From assembly GCA_947501045.1 (NCBI GenBank), contig CANMUI010000001.1, positions 496,001 to 560,000 of the forward strand: a DNA stretch of 64,000 nucleotides. The letters run 5' to 3'. This DNA comes from an uncultured Psychrobacter sp. Its GTDB lineage: Bacteria; Pseudomonadota; Gammaproteobacteria; Pseudomonadales; Moraxellaceae. Position 1 is the stretch's first letter; every line of letters starts with the position of its first letter. A model generated the notes under the pieces. It was not told where the DNA came from. It saw nothing but the letters and a program-made list of their open reading frames with translations, and did no database searches. The translations under genes and the position numbers were made by a program. Positions 27,134-36,191 of the stretch are shown piece after piece.

Positions 27134-27649
27134 TTATCTGTCAATGAGTCTTAACAGTGCTTTTTTGAGGTTTTTATCAGTGGTGACATGTTCTGCAGCC
27201 TGTGCTATAGTCTGCTTTGTGTTTTGGCTAAGAGCTTTATCTGTATTGGCTTGAGGACTGTTCGAATTGCTATGTTGCAGTGTCGAATGATCATTAGATA
27301 AGTTATTTTTAGTAGTAAGGCTCGACACCACGACATGGATTTCCTTGAGTTGTTGAAATGTAATCGACTGTTTTTTTAGTACTTGTAGGTAAGCGTTTTG
27401 TAAGTAGCGGATGTGATTGGCTGCTGTAGTTGAGGTTACACTCAGCACCAAACGTTCAGGAGTAAAACCCACTACCCAACAGGTAGCTAATATTTCTTCA
27501 GGTAAGCAGTCTACTAATAGTACTTTTACTTCGTTGGTCGTTTTTATATATAGATGCATGTTGTCAGCCAAAGTCTGCGGTAGAGCGCTACCAGCAAAAG
27601 CTTGATGATCAATAAGTTTGGCAAGTCGATTGGGCTGTTTTTTTGACAA
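27134..27649 (-). CDS. dciA: DUF721 protein, DciA-like replicative helicase loader
   Basis: DciA proteins interact with the replicative helicase DnaB in bacteria lacking DnaC/DnaI. The N-terminal helix-rich half fits the DUF721 pattern: a Leu-rich N-terminus (LPQTLADNMHLYI), a central WVVGFTPERLVLSVTSTTAANHIRYLQ, where the strand and the following ThrAlaAla-x-x-x-x-Arg-Tyr-Leu match the family's core, then LQVLKKQSITFQQLKEIHVVV. The C-terminal 60 residues are Asn/Ser/Gln-rich, likely disordered. Convergent with lpxC, divergent from the CHAP protein gene. Assignment rests on motif shape and is moderately certain. Confidence 0.7.
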   Translation of the reverse strand: MSKKQPNRLAKLIDHQAFAGSALPQTLADNMHLYIKTTNEVKVLLVDCLPEEILATCWVVGFTPERLVLSVTSTTAANHIRYLQNAYLQVLKKQSITFQQLKEIHVVVSSLTTKNNLSNDHSTLQHSNSNSPQANTDKALSQNTKQTIAQAAEHVTTDKNLKKALLRLIDR

Positions 27650-27814
27650 TGTGTTTACTCATCAATTAGGTGATAAAAACGTCAGCTGCTGTGATAGAAA
27701 AACCAATATTATTGAGATTTTATCACGATTTATTAGTAGTCATCTTTTCTTAAATTATTTAATGCATTGTCATGGATGGCAAGCGATATTGTATTAACAA
27801 CGGGTAGTAAATTT

Positions 27815-28591
27815 ATGAAACAGGCTTTATTAATTTTGTCAGTACTGGGAATGGGCATAGCACAAACGAGTGGTGCTGTCGAAACGACCTTTCAGCCAAA
27901 TAATACCTTGAGTCATACCATCACAAATATCTCAGTATCTAGAAACTTCGGTTCTACCAGTAATACTTATAGCACCAACAATACTATTAACAACAGTAGT
28001 TATGGTTCTACTAAAAACATTTATAGTACCAATAGCGGTGCATACGTTTCTAGTAACGATGAAATTAGCCAAGCCATTGACAACCTAAGCGCTCATGCCA
28101 AACAAAAAGAATATCAGTTAGCAACGCTTACTAGCCGTCTATCTTATGAACGCCAACAGCAAGCTAGTAAGGTTCCAGATCGCTATTCAGCGCCCGCTAT
28201 CGCTGCTGTACGTGCGACGCAAGCAGCCTTATCTAGAAGCTCTGGTTACTGCGCTCGCTATGTCCGTAAAGCGCTACAAGCAGCGGGTTACGAGTTTACA
28301 CCTAACCCTTCAGCTTACCAGTATGCCTCTCGCGGCACTCTTGCCAATGCAGGATTTACTAAAATTAGTAATGATACCCCGCCACAAATCGGTGATGTAG
28401 TGGTCTACGATCGCTCACCAGGTCGTCCACACGGTCATATTCAAATTTTTGATGGATCAATTTGGGTTTCAGATTTTCGTCAAAACAGTATTAGTCCTTA
28501 TAGTGGGGTTCATAGCTATACGACTTGGCGTGATTCGCAGTACGTTGATGATGCATCTGATCGTGGTATCTATCTTGCGATGGCAGAATAA
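27815..28591 (+). CDS. Exported CHAP-type cysteine hydrolase with tandem 18-residue repeats
   Basis: A signal peptide (MKQALLILSVLGMGIAQTSG) is followed by an Asn/Ser/Thr-rich stalk. The stalk contains two 18-residue repeats (about 45-62 and 63-80), each starting (F/Y)GST.N.YSTN. A short charged helical region precedes the C-terminal hydrolase domain: SSGYCARYVRKAL with Cys146, then PQIGDVVVYDRSPGRPHGHIQIF with His206/His208. Cys then His spacing and the D-V-V-V-Y strand are typical of CHAP/NlpC-like peptidoglycan amidase-endopeptidases. I start at the ATG at 27815, which gives a clean signal peptide; upstream in-frame starts (TTG 27767, ATG 27776) add non-secretory sequence. Confidence 0.7.
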   Translation: MKQALLILSVLGMGIAQTSGAVETTFQPNNTLSHTITNISVSRNFGSTSNTYSTNNTINNSSYGSTKNIYSTNSGAYVSSNDEISQAIDNLSAHAKQKEYQLATLTSRLSYERQQQASKVPDRYSAPAIAAVRATQAALSRSSGYCARYVRKALQAAGYEFTPNPSAYQYASRGTLANAGFTKISNDTPPQIGDVVVYDRSPGRPHGHIQIFDGSIWVSDFRQNSISPYSGVHSYTTWRDSQYVDDASDRGIYLAMAE

Positions 28592-28648
28592 CTACTCTTG
28601 TGTAAATAGTGAGCTCAAGCATTTCTTATAAATCCAATCTACTCTTTT

Positions 28649-28686
28649 AACTCAATAATGGTTGAACTACCGTTATTGAGTTTTTT
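28649..28686 (+). terminator. Rho-independent terminator after the CHAP gene
   Basis: A 13-bp stem (aactcaataatgg / ccgttattgagtt, one G-U) with an 8-nt loop, followed by a T run. Confidence 0.9.
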
Positions 28687-28793
28687 GTGTTTGCTGTTTG
28701 TTTTTATGAGCGTGTCTGCGTTCTAAAGTGAAAGTATTAGCAAAACGACTTTTCAAAAGTAATGTTTTGATATGATGTCGTTATGCAGTGCTT

Positions 28794-29579
28794 TTAGTAG
28801 TGAGTTACTTTATTACGATCAAAATGTGTCCAGTACTGGCGTTGGTGAAAGTCAGGAGGTATAGCGTGATTAGGGGCAAAATACAAGAGAGTATCGTTAA
28901 ACCGTAGAACAGCACAAGGATGCAGCATAATGATGTCAGTGCTATTAAAAGGCCTATTGTTTTTAATAAATAAGTTAGGCGGTAGTTGGTCTAAAGGGAT
29001 ACCAAAACTGCGTTTATAAAGATAACACGGTACAAAAGTCATTAGCGCTAATCTGGCAATAGAGTCTGCTGACAAAGTAGGATAAGAGCGTAGCTGCGCT
29101 GTTGATAGAATTAACGGTGTTATTAAATCATCGGCCCAATTAATATAAGCTTGCTCTTTTGTGTTAGCCTGTATCAAAGGCATAGGCGGCAAGCAAGAAG
29201 GCTTACGATAGTCATTAAACTGATACAGCGCATAGCTGCCGCTTGGACTGGCATTGATCTCGATATAAGCTGTTTGAGAGGTATGATTATTTTTTACGGT
29301 AGGACCAGATATAAAGCACTCAAGACAGGTTTGTTCCCACAAATAATCAGTGAAAACAACTTGTTGCTGCTGCCAAGCGGGCCAGTTGAGCTGTGCAGCT
29401 AGAGTAGCATTGGGTAGTTGTATATAAAAGGTGAGCCATAACTGCGGCTTGGGATGTTGGATCAATTTTGCATGAACTTTGATACAAATTTGCTCTAGCT
29501 GCTGTGGATCTACATCTAATTGCTGCGCATCTAGCGTTAAAGTATTAGTAGCCAGCTGTAGGTTGAAGTATTGACCCAT
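28794..29579 (-). CDS. DOMON-like domain protein
   Basis: A cytoplasmic-looking 261-residue protein without signal peptide. The central block LWEQTCLECFI, then YIEINASPSGSYALYQFNDYRKP, is the hallmark of the 'DOMON-like' proteins found in many proteobacteria (some annotated next to MurB-like proteins), a beta-sandwich with no established ligand. The C-terminal block NNRPFNSTDIIMLHPCAVLRF, ending ...FAPNHAIPPDFHQRQYW, is also usual. The N-terminal third is Gln/Leu-rich. It faces yhbY from the same strand across a 214-bp gap. Confidence 0.75.
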   Translation of the reverse strand: MGQYFNLQLATNTLTLDAQQLDVDPQQLEQICIKVHAKLIQHPKPQLWLTFYIQLPNATLAAQLNWPAWQQQQVVFTDYLWEQTCLECFISGPTVKNNHTSQTAYIEINASPSGSYALYQFNDYRKPSCLPPMPLIQANTKEQAYINWADDLITPLILSTAQLRSYPTLSADSIARLALMTFVPCYLYKRSFGIPLDQLPPNLFIKNNRPFNSTDIIMLHPCAVLRFNDTLLYFAPNHAIPPDFHQRQYWTHFDRNKVTHY

Positions 29580-29793
29580 AGTGATTATTCATAATAAGTG
29601 ACTGATAAACAACGGCTCGTAAACCATTTATCATTTATGTTGAAGTTTTTGATACTACTAATTATTAAAACCATAAAATATACAAGCCGCTGGTATGTAA
29701 ATACGGCGGCTTATATAAATGACCAACTTGGTTTATGATCTTAGTAAATTCATTTAGCTTGATAGTATGTTTGATATTAAGAACAGATGATAT

Positions 29794-30105
29794 CTATTCA
29801 GCGTGACGTACTAAGTTTGATAGTTTAGGGTTAGCATTTGGGTTTTGGCGTAACAGTAGTACCATACGACCAATAGTATGAATCACGTTAGCATTAGCTG
29901 TAGTGGCAAGCTCAGTACTGACCAAATCGCGATCATGTTTGCTACCAGCGGGCAGCTTTACTTTGATTAATTCATGATCCGTTAAAGCGCGGTCGATCTC
30001 TTCGGTAATCGCAGGTGTGACCCCGTTATTACCAATCATAACGATGGGTTTGAGCTCATGACCAATACCTTTTAAGCGTTTGATTGTAGCGTTATCGAGT
30101 TGCAT
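29794..30105 (-). CDS. yhbY: Ribosome-associated CRM-domain RNA-binding protein YhbY
   Basis: Small 103-residue protein binding pre-50S ribosomal subunits. It is a single CRM domain: KRLKGIGHELKPIVMIGNNGVTPAI with the conserved G-x-x-G RNA-binding turn, followed by the ALTDHELIKVKLP strand and IHTIGRMVLLLRQNP. Length is close to E. coli YhbY (97). It is divergent from rlmE, the arrangement known from E. coli and relatives, where both contribute to large-subunit maturation. Confidence 0.95.
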   Translation of the reverse strand: MQLDNATIKRLKGIGHELKPIVMIGNNGVTPAITEEIDRALTDHELIKVKLPAGSKHDRDLVSTELATTANANVIHTIGRMVLLLRQNPNANPKLSNLVRHAE

Positions 30106-30424
30106 AAAGTTCCTAAGTACTAATAAAAAAATAAAAGATGGTGCTACTTTAACTAGTCACTACCACATAAGTAACCGCTATAGAAGTAACTGGCTATAAA
30201 ACCTAAGACGATAGTATTAAAGAAGTTAATATCTATTATAAATAATCTATAGCCGTCTTGCATGAAATCAGCAGTATTTTGCACAGTGAAAATGTTAAAC
30301 TGAATGTCTTATACATTATAAACGCTACTGGCACACAAAGCTGCTAAATCAGTTATCATTTTAGCAGTTAAGAACATCGAATTATGATCTATTTGCGATT
30401 TATAGAATGATAGGAGCAGAATCT

Positions 30425-31057
30425 TTGGCCACACGTATCGAAAATAAGAAACTATCAAAAAGTAGCCGTGCTTGGATGAAAGAACATATCGACGATTATT
30501 ACGTAAAACAGGCGCAAAAAGACGGTTATCGCGCCCGCGCTGCTTATAAATTGCTTGAGATTAACGAGAAAACCAACCTTATCACTAAAGGTATGACCGT
30601 AGTTGATTTGGGTAGTGCGCCTGGTAGTTGGTCGCAAGTAGCAAGTGAGTTAGTAGGGGAGAATGGTACCATTATCGCATCCGATATTTTAGCTATGGAT
30701 GCTTTAGCAGATGTAATTTTTATTCAAGGTGATTTCCGTGAGGCTGAGGTTTTTGATACTATTATGACTCAGGTTGGCACGCAGCAAGTAGATGTTGTAC
30801 TCTCTGATATGGCGCCCAATACTGCAGGTAATAGCGCTGTTGATCAGCCGCGAATGATGTACTTATGTGAGCTTGCTGTGGACTTTGCTTTAGCCACTTT
30901 GCCTAAAGGCGGTGCGCTAATTATGAAGGTATTTCAAGGTGAGGGCACACAAGAATTACGTAAACAGATGCAGCTTGATTTTAGTAAGATTCGTAGTATA
31001 AAGCCTGCAGCGTCACGGTCACGCTCAAAAGAGATGTTTTGGGTGGCGATAAAATAA
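30425..31057 (+). CDS. rlmE: 23S rRNA 2'-O-ribose U2552 methyltransferase RlmE (FtsJ)
   Basis: SAM-dependent methyltransferase modifying U2552 in the A loop of 23S rRNA. The SAM-binding motif VVDLGSAPGSWSQVA, DFREAEVFD, and the catalytic K-D-K-E set (SRAWM Lys region, VVLSDMAPNTAGN, ALIMKVFQGEG, RSRSKEMFWVA) are intact. Translation probably starts at the TTG at 30425: it has a strong aggag 8 nt upstream and gives the N-terminus MATRIENKK. The in-frame ATG at 30407 lies before this ribosome site and is unlikely. The order yhbY/rlmE-ftsH-folP matches E. coli. Confidence 0.95.
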   Translation: MATRIENKKLSKSSRAWMKEHIDDYYVKQAQKDGYRARAAYKLLEINEKTNLITKGMTVVDLGSAPGSWSQVASELVGENGTIIASDILAMDALADVIFIQGDFREAEVFDTIMTQVGTQQVDVVLSDMAPNTAGNSAVDQPRMMYLCELAVDFALATLPKGGALIMKVFQGEGTQELRKQMQLDFSKIRSIKPAASRSRSKEMFWVAIK

Positions 31058-31374
31058 GTTGTTATTTCAATGGCTTGCCCCTATTATAAATAGTGCTGCT
31101 AACATCTTGAATCATGCTTGAGGCAACGTAAAAACCGCTACAATTGCTAACTGAATAAACTCAGCTTTTGCTTGAATTGTACGGGTTAAAACCACATATC
31201 ATAATATATTAGCTTTGTTTTATTTCAAGCAAAGTCGTCTGTTGGTAGATGGTTATTTCTGCTTTTAGCTTTACTATTTTTAGCCGCAAGCATGAGAAGT
31301 AGGCCACTTATATAGTGGACAAATCATATATCTATAGGCGTCACGTGTCGAATTGACACACCAATAAGTAAGGG
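31058..31374. other. Spacer between rlmE and ftsH
   Basis: A 317-bp AT-rich spacer. It contains the heat-shock-type promoter candidate at 31171-31200; otherwise no RNA or terminator was recognised. Confidence 0.5.
31171..31200 (+). promoter_or_regulatory. Candidate sigma-32 (heat-shock) promoter of ftsH
   Basis: cttgaat (31171-31177) is followed after 14 bp by ccacatatc (31192-31200). These agree with the RpoH consensus CTTGAAA / CCCCATNTA at 6 of 7 and 7 of 9 positions. ftsH is RpoH-controlled in E. coli. Confidence 0.5.
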
Positions 31375-33279
31375 ATGGGAAAACTTGTGAGCGACATGGT
31401 AAAAAATACCTTATTGTGGCTGGTGGTAATCGGCGTTTTGGTGCTGGTGTTTAGCGGCTTTGATCAATCATCAGAGCCAGATAGCATTAACTATTCTGAA
31501 TTTGTGACTGCAGTGTCGGAAAATCAGGTAGCCAGTGTCGAAATTGACGGTGAGCAAATTACCGGCGAGAAAAAGAATGGTTCAACGTTTGAGACCATTA
31601 GACCTGCTGTGGCTGACGAACAGCTACTGCCGCTACTGCGTGAAAACCAAGTTGATGTTGAGGGCACAGCTCCTAAACGTCAAAGTGTATTAATGCAACT
31701 ACTGATTGCCAGCTTCCCAATTTTGCTGATTATTGGTCTGTTTTTATTCTTTATGCGTAATATGCAGGGGGGTGCTGGCGGTAAAGGTGGTGGTCCTATG
31801 AGCTTTGGTAAGTCAAAAGCTAAGATGCTTACCGAAGATCAAATTACTGTAAACTTTGAAGATGTAGCTGGCTGCGAAGAGGCCAAAGAAGAAGTTGTAG
31901 AAGTGGTTGAATTCCTGCGTGATCCTGACAAATTTACTAAGCTTGGGGCTATGATTCCACGCGGTATATTAATGGTAGGCCCGCCAGGTACTGGTAAAAC
32001 GCTATTAGCGAGAGCTATTGCTGGTGAAGCTAAAGTGCCTTTCTTTTCGATATCAGGTTCTGACTTCGTTGAGATGTTTGTTGGTGTTGGTGCCTCACGG
32101 GTGCGCGACATGTTTGAACAAGCCAAAAAAAGCGCGCCTTGTATTATCTTTATTGATGAGATTGATGCGGTCGGTCGTCATCGCGGCTCAGGTATGGGCG
32201 GCGGTAATGATGAACGTGAGCAGACGCTTAACCAATTACTTGTAGAGATGGATGGTTTTGAAGGTAACGAAGGCGTGATCGTCATTGCAGCAACCAACCG
32301 TGCTGACGTCCTTGATAAAGCGCTATTGCGTCCAGGTCGTTTTGACCGTCAGGTACAAGTAGGTTTGCCAGATATTAAGGGCCGTGAGCAGATATTAAAA
32401 GTGCATTTGAGAAAACTGCCTAATACTATCGGCGTGGATGCCAATGCCCTTGCTCGTGGTACCCCTGGTTTCAGCGGTGCACAGCTTGCTAACCTTGTTA
32501 ACGAGGCAGCGTTGTTTGCGGCGCGTCGTAATAAGCGTAGTGTGGATATGAACGACTTTGAAGATGCTAAAGATAAGCTCTATATGGGTCCTGAACGCAA
32601 ATCTATGGTTATTCGTGAAGAAGAGCGCCGTGCGACGGCTTATCATGAGTCAGGCCATGCGCTAGTTGCCGAGCTACTGCCAGGTACGGATCCTGTGCAT
32701 AAAGTGACTATCATGCCACGCGGCTTTGCCCTTGGTGTTACCTGGCAGCTACCAGAGCATGATCAAACCAGCATGTATAAGTCTAAAATGCTCAATGATA
32801 TCGCTATCTTGTTCGGTGGCCGTATTGCTGAAGAGGTCTTTATTAATCAGATGTCAACGGGTGCATCCAATGACTTTGAGCGGGCAACTAAGATGGCGCG
32901 TGCTATGGTGACCAAGTATGGTATGTCTGATGCGCTTGGTATTATGGTCTATGAAGATGATGATCAGCAAGGCTACTTTGGTGGTGGCGGCCGTACTATC
33001 TCGGAGGCCACGCAGCAAAAGGTAGATGAAGAGGTGCGCCGTATGCTTGAAGAGCAATATGATATCGCTCGCGAGCTTATCGAAGGCAACCAAGATAAGA
33101 TGCATGCCATGGTTGATGCTTTAATGAAGTGGGAAACGATTGATCGTGATCAATTGCAAGATATCTTAGCTGGAGAAGAACCTCGTCCGCCTAGAGTCTA
33201 TCAGCCCAACGAAGTTAATTTATCGAAAGATAACATTAAACCAAATGCTCCTACACCGCCGCCATTACCAGCGATGTAA
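31375..33279 (+). CDS. ftsH: ATP-dependent zinc metalloprotease FtsH
   Basis: Membrane-anchored AAA+ protease that degrades misfolded membrane proteins and regulatory proteins such as LpxC and RpoH in E. coli. Two N-terminal membrane helices (about 12-28 and 104-122) flank a small periplasmic domain. Walker A GPPGTGKTLLARA, Walker B FIDEIDAVGRHRG and the second region of homology NRADVLDKALLRPGRFDRQ follow, and the zinc motif HESGH is at residues 424-428. The C-terminus is Pro-rich. The annotated ATG directly abuts taaggg, so a GTG at 31387 or an ATG at 31396 may be the real start; these give a more E. coli-like N-terminus. Confidence 0.97.
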   Translation: MGKLVSDMVKNTLLWLVVIGVLVLVFSGFDQSSEPDSINYSEFVTAVSENQVASVEIDGEQITGEKKNGSTFETIRPAVADEQLLPLLRENQVDVEGTAPKRQSVLMQLLIASFPILLIIGLFLFFMRNMQGGAGGKGGGPMSFGKSKAKMLTEDQITVNFEDVAGCEEAKEEVVEVVEFLRDPDKFTKLGAMIPRGILMVGPPGTGKTLLARAIAGEAKVPFFSISGSDFVEMFVGVGASRVRDMFEQAKKSAPCIIFIDEIDAVGRHRGSGMGGGNDEREQTLNQLLVEMDGFEGNEGVIVIAATNRADVLDKALLRPGRFDRQVQVGLPDIKGREQILKVHLRKLPNTIGVDANALARGTPGFSGAQLANLVNEAALFAARRNKRSVDMNDFEDAKDKLYMGPERKSMVIREEERRATAYHESGHALVAELLPGTDPVHKVTIMPRGFALGVTWQLPEHDQTSMYKSKMLNDIAILFGGRIAEEVFINQMSTGASNDFERATKMARAMVTKYGMSDALGIMVYEDDDQQGYFGGGGRTISEATQQKVDEEVRRMLEEQYDIARELIEGNQDKMHAMVDALMKWETIDRDQLQDILAGEEPRPPRVYQPNEVNLSKDNIKPNAPTPPPLPAM

Positions 33280-33303
33280 GAGAAACATAAGCTATACGTT
33301 ATT

Positions 33304-33334
33304 AAAAAGTCCTTTTTGATAAAGGACTTTTTTT
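33304..33334 (+). terminator. Rho-independent terminator of ftsH
   Basis: Perfect 12-bp stem (aaaaagtccttt / aaaggacttttt) with ttgat loop and T run immediately after ftsH. Confidence 0.92.
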
Positions 33335-33475
33335 ATGGCTGTATATTTATTATTTTAACTGCACTATAAAGGCGTAGCTTTACTGTTATTATGGCTGATA
33401 ATAAAGCGATGAACTCGACTCTACCGCTGCATTCTTTAGTTCTACTTTTCAATATACTTTACAACGGATAAAGGT

Positions 33476-34384
33476 ATGTCACTGTTTAACCCTCTACCTG
33501 CTTACACTATTAATAGTCGTGGCAAAACATTAGATCTATCACAGCCACATATCATGGGTATCTTGAATGTGACCCCTGACTCCTTTTCAGATGGAGGAGA
33601 GTTTAATAGTATCGATAAAGCAGTTAGGCATTGTCAGCAGATGTTAGCAGCAGGAGCAACGATTATTGATATTGGTGGCGAATCTACTCGTCCCAATGCG
33701 GATACTGTTGCGACTGAAGAGGAGATCCGGCGCGTAGTACCTATTGTCAAAGCTATTCGAGAAAAATGTGGCAGTGCTATTTGGCTATCTATTGATACTA
33801 GCAGTCCTAGGGTTATGCAAATGGCTTTTGAAGCTGGAGCTGATATATGGAACGACGTTCGCGCCCTTAAACGTACAGGCGCCGCTGTGATGGCCGCTAA
33901 GCTTGATATACCAATCATGCTAATGCATATGCGCGGTGAGCCTACTACAATGAGTAGTTTGGCTCAATACGATGATGTGATAGGTGAGGTTAGTAAGGAG
34001 CTGACTGCCCGTATTGAGGAAGTAGTAGAGCTTGGTGTTAAACATGATAAAATCATTATTGATCCAGGTTTTGGTTTTGCCAAAAACTATGAGCATCATC
34101 GCGCGCTGTTAACACAGCTTGATAAGTTGCAGGCATTGAAGCTACCATTGATGTTTGGTATTTCGCGTAAACGCTTTTTAGCTGAGGTATTAACTAAAAG
34201 CGATGTAGCTACTGTGGCTACTACGCAAGCTTTTGAGCGTGACGCTATAGGAGCAGCAGCTGGACTATTTGCATTGCAACAAGGCGCGAGTATTATTCGT
34301 ACGCATAACGTGGCTATGATGCAACAGGCAGTAGCATTATGGAGCCAGCTGTCAGCTTATGAGCACAACAAAAACCATGCATAA
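33476..34384 (+). CDS. folP: Dihydropteroate synthase
   Basis: Condenses p-aminobenzoate with dihydropterin pyrophosphate in folate synthesis; the sulfonamide target. TIM-barrel signatures are intact: MGILNVTPDSFSDGG, IIDIGGESTRPNAD, IDPGFGFAKN, FGISRKRF near the C-terminus and the final IIRTHNV. The length of 302 is slightly above E. coli (282). The start has aaagg upstream. It follows ftsH as in E. coli, but a strong terminator between them suggests separate transcription here. Confidence 0.97.
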   Translation: MSLFNPLPAYTINSRGKTLDLSQPHIMGILNVTPDSFSDGGEFNSIDKAVRHCQQMLAAGATIIDIGGESTRPNADTVATEEEIRRVVPIVKAIREKCGSAIWLSIDTSSPRVMQMAFEAGADIWNDVRALKRTGAAVMAAKLDIPIMLMHMRGEPTTMSSLAQYDDVIGEVSKELTARIEEVVELGVKHDKIIIDPGFGFAKNYEHHRALLTQLDKLQALKLPLMFGISRKRFLAEVLTKSDVATVATTQAFERDAIGAAAGLFALQQGASIIRTHNVAMMQQAVALWSQLSAYEHNKNHA

Positions 34385-34456
34385 ATATTGAAGTAGTTTT
34401 AATTTTTTATCGCTTTATAGTTTTAACAACTTAATTTTCATTAATAAGGTTATCTT

Positions 34457-34741
34457 ATGACCTCTATGACCACTCAACCCGAACCAACCAATGAGCAACG
34501 TCGTATTATTTATCAAGCACGGCGCGGACTAAAGGAGCTGGATTTTTATATTGATCCTTATGTCAAGGAGCTGTATTTGACAGCTTCGCCCGCTGAGCAA
34601 GAAACCTTTGCGCAAATGCTTACTTATGAAGATCCAGATCTATTAGATTATTTTACCAATCAAAACCGTCCAGAAGATGAAGCCATGTGGGTTTTGGTCA
34701 ATAAAATTAAAACGTGGCGTCATGCAAAAGATAAACTATAA
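34457..34741 (+). CDS. sdhE: FAD assembly factor SdhE
   Basis: Small cytoplasmic chaperone that promotes covalent flavin attachment to succinate dehydrogenase and fumarate reductase flavoprotein subunits. The 94-residue protein has the diagnostic ARRGLKELD (RGxxE-type) motif at about residues 21-29, followed by EQETFAQMLTYEDPDLLDYF, exactly the pattern of the DUF339 family. Shine-Dalgarno aaggtt precedes the ATG. The next gene begins 17 bp downstream and is a candidate partner of the YgfX type, the neighbour of sdhE in E. coli. Confidence 0.95.
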   Translation: MTSMTTQPEPTNEQRRIIYQARRGLKELDFYIDPYVKELYLTASPAEQETFAQMLTYEDPDLLDYFTNQNRPEDEAMWVLVNKIKTWRHAKDKL

Positions 34742-34758
34742 ACATTTGGCACTCTTAC

Positions 34759-35235
34759 ATGCTTGATAATGCTGAAAATATAATGCAAGCATCGCTACGT
34801 ATAGATGCAACTATTGATCCTATTAGCTACTTGCGCGTGTTGTTATATATTGGACTGGCCGGGATAATAGGAGGACTAGCATGGCTTGCTGAATTACTAT
34901 TATGGCAATATTTAATAGTATTAATTATTAGCTTAGCTGTAGCTACTTATCTCGCATTATCACGACCAAAGCTGTTGCATTTGAGTCAGCCGCCCTTGGG
35001 TAAACTAATAGATCAAGAATGGCAGCTGCTTATGCGTACAGGTCGCGGCGATGAGCTATGGTTAGCTAATCTTGATAAAGTACAGCGCTATCAATGGCTA
35101 CTAGCTTTTGAATTCACTACTTCTGAGCCTTTTATACGGCGATTAACCGTCATCATCTATCGCGATCAAGTAAACTTTGAAGAATGGCGCCAGTTAAACA
35201 TTTTAGCCAATATAATAGGCCCAAAACTTATTTGA
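34759..35235 (+). CDS. YgfX/CptA-like inner-membrane protein
   Basis: 158-residue protein with two adjacent membrane helices forming a hairpin (about residues 25-44 and 48-66), then a cytoplasmic C-terminal domain. The ending RRLTVIIYRDQVNFEEWRQLNILANI follows the YgfX pattern of a strand, a conserved R-D, and a final R-x-L helix. In E. coli ygfX follows sdhE; its product has been described as a toxin-like factor acting on MreB/FtsZ, a role that is disputed. Assignment rests mainly on position and topology. Start ambiguous: a second ATG lies at 34783. Spacing of 17 bp implies co-transcription with sdhE. Confidence 0.6.
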   Translation: MLDNAENIMQASLRIDATIDPISYLRVLLYIGLAGIIGGLAWLAELLLWQYLIVLIISLAVATYLALSRPKLLHLSQPPLGKLIDQEWQLLMRTGRGDELWLANLDKVQRYQWLLAFEFTTSEPFIRRLTVIIYRDQVNFEEWRQLNILANIIGPKLI

Positions 35236-35443
35236 ATAACGCTTCATATAAACTAACTTAAAATAACCTTTACTAAATTTATGACGATAAGATAGATATT
35301 TATTCCAGTAATAAAGTAAAGAAGTCCTACAGGCTATAACAAAACAGCGATTCCTATCAACTTAAGGGTTTGTTATATTGAGTGTTGACATGAGTTATAT
35401 TTTTAAACGTTATCAGTTATAAAATTAATATAAGGAAGCTATT

Positions 35444-36166
35444 ATGAGTTTATTAGGGAATTTGGTATCACAAGTCGCGCGCAGTGCCATGGATCCAGAA
35501 GACGCTCAGCGTAACCCAGTCAATCAGCGTATGACTCCGCGCCGTACTGGCGGATTGGGTGACATTTTGGGTAGTGTGCTTGGCGGCAATAGTAATCAAG
35601 CCCGTGATTATAATCCGCAGCGCTATGAGCGTCAGACTGATAATAATTTTGGCTTAGATGATATTCTAGGCGGTTTGACGGGTGGAGGTCAGCGCGGTGG
35701 CATGACCTCTAGCTCTGGTGGCCTTGGGGACATTCTAGGTAGCGTGCTTGGCGGAGGACAGCGTAGCCGAGGCGGCTTTGGCGGTGGTAAAGGGATGCTT
35801 GTAGCGGTACTGCTACCTATGGTACTAAGCTGGATTCAGCGTAACGGCGGCTTGAGTGGCGCGCTATCGAAAATTACAGGTATGGGTTATGACAATCAAG
35901 CTCGCTCTTGGCTGAGCAATAATGAAGATAATGACAATCTTGATCCCAATGAGGTCAACCGCTTGTTTGATGAAAATGAGATTCAGCAGGTAGCGGCAAA
36001 AACGGGTGCCAATGATACAGAAGTTCGTCAAGGATTAGCTGAATTATTACCTGAGGTTATGAATCAATTGACGCCCAATGGTAATTTGGATAACGAGAAT
36101 GAGGCCAATCAAGAGATTGATCAAATTGTCAGTCAACTATCTAGCCGTCTGGGATCATTAAAGTAA
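35444..36166 (+). CDS. DUF937/YidB-like protein with Gly-rich repeats
   Basis: A 240-residue soluble-looking protein. The Gly-rich N-terminal half carries an exact repeat GGLGDILGSVLGG at residues 36-48 and 92-104, with a degenerate third copy (FGLDDILGGLTGGG) at 69-82. The C-terminal half (NPNEVNRLFDENEIQQVAAKTGANDTEVRQGLAELLPEVMNQLTPNG-type region) is the YidB/DUF937 helical domain: NEIQQVAAKTG, then LAELLPEVMNQLTP. Function of the family is not established. The start MSLLGNLVSQVA has aaggaa upstream. Single gene with its own terminator. Confidence 0.8.
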   Translation: MSLLGNLVSQVARSAMDPEDAQRNPVNQRMTPRRTGGLGDILGSVLGGNSNQARDYNPQRYERQTDNNFGLDDILGGLTGGGQRGGMTSSSGGLGDILGSVLGGGQRSRGGFGGGKGMLVAVLLPMVLSWIQRNGGLSGALSKITGMGYDNQARSWLSNNEDNDNLDPNEVNRLFDENEIQQVAAKTGANDTEVRQGLAELLPEVMNQLTPNGNLDNENEANQEIDQIVSQLSSRLGSLK

Positions 36167-36191
36167 CTAATAAATGAACAGTCGTTTAACT

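Noticed and set aside
27950..28040. Repeated DNA in the CHAP gene as a separate mobile or CRISPR repeat
   Set aside because: Two copies with 54-bp period, in frame and degenerate at the DNA level; they are a protein-level repeat.
35385..35420. Perfect ttgaca before the YidB-like gene as a strong promoter
   Set aside because: No acceptable -10 element was found at 16-18 bp spacing.
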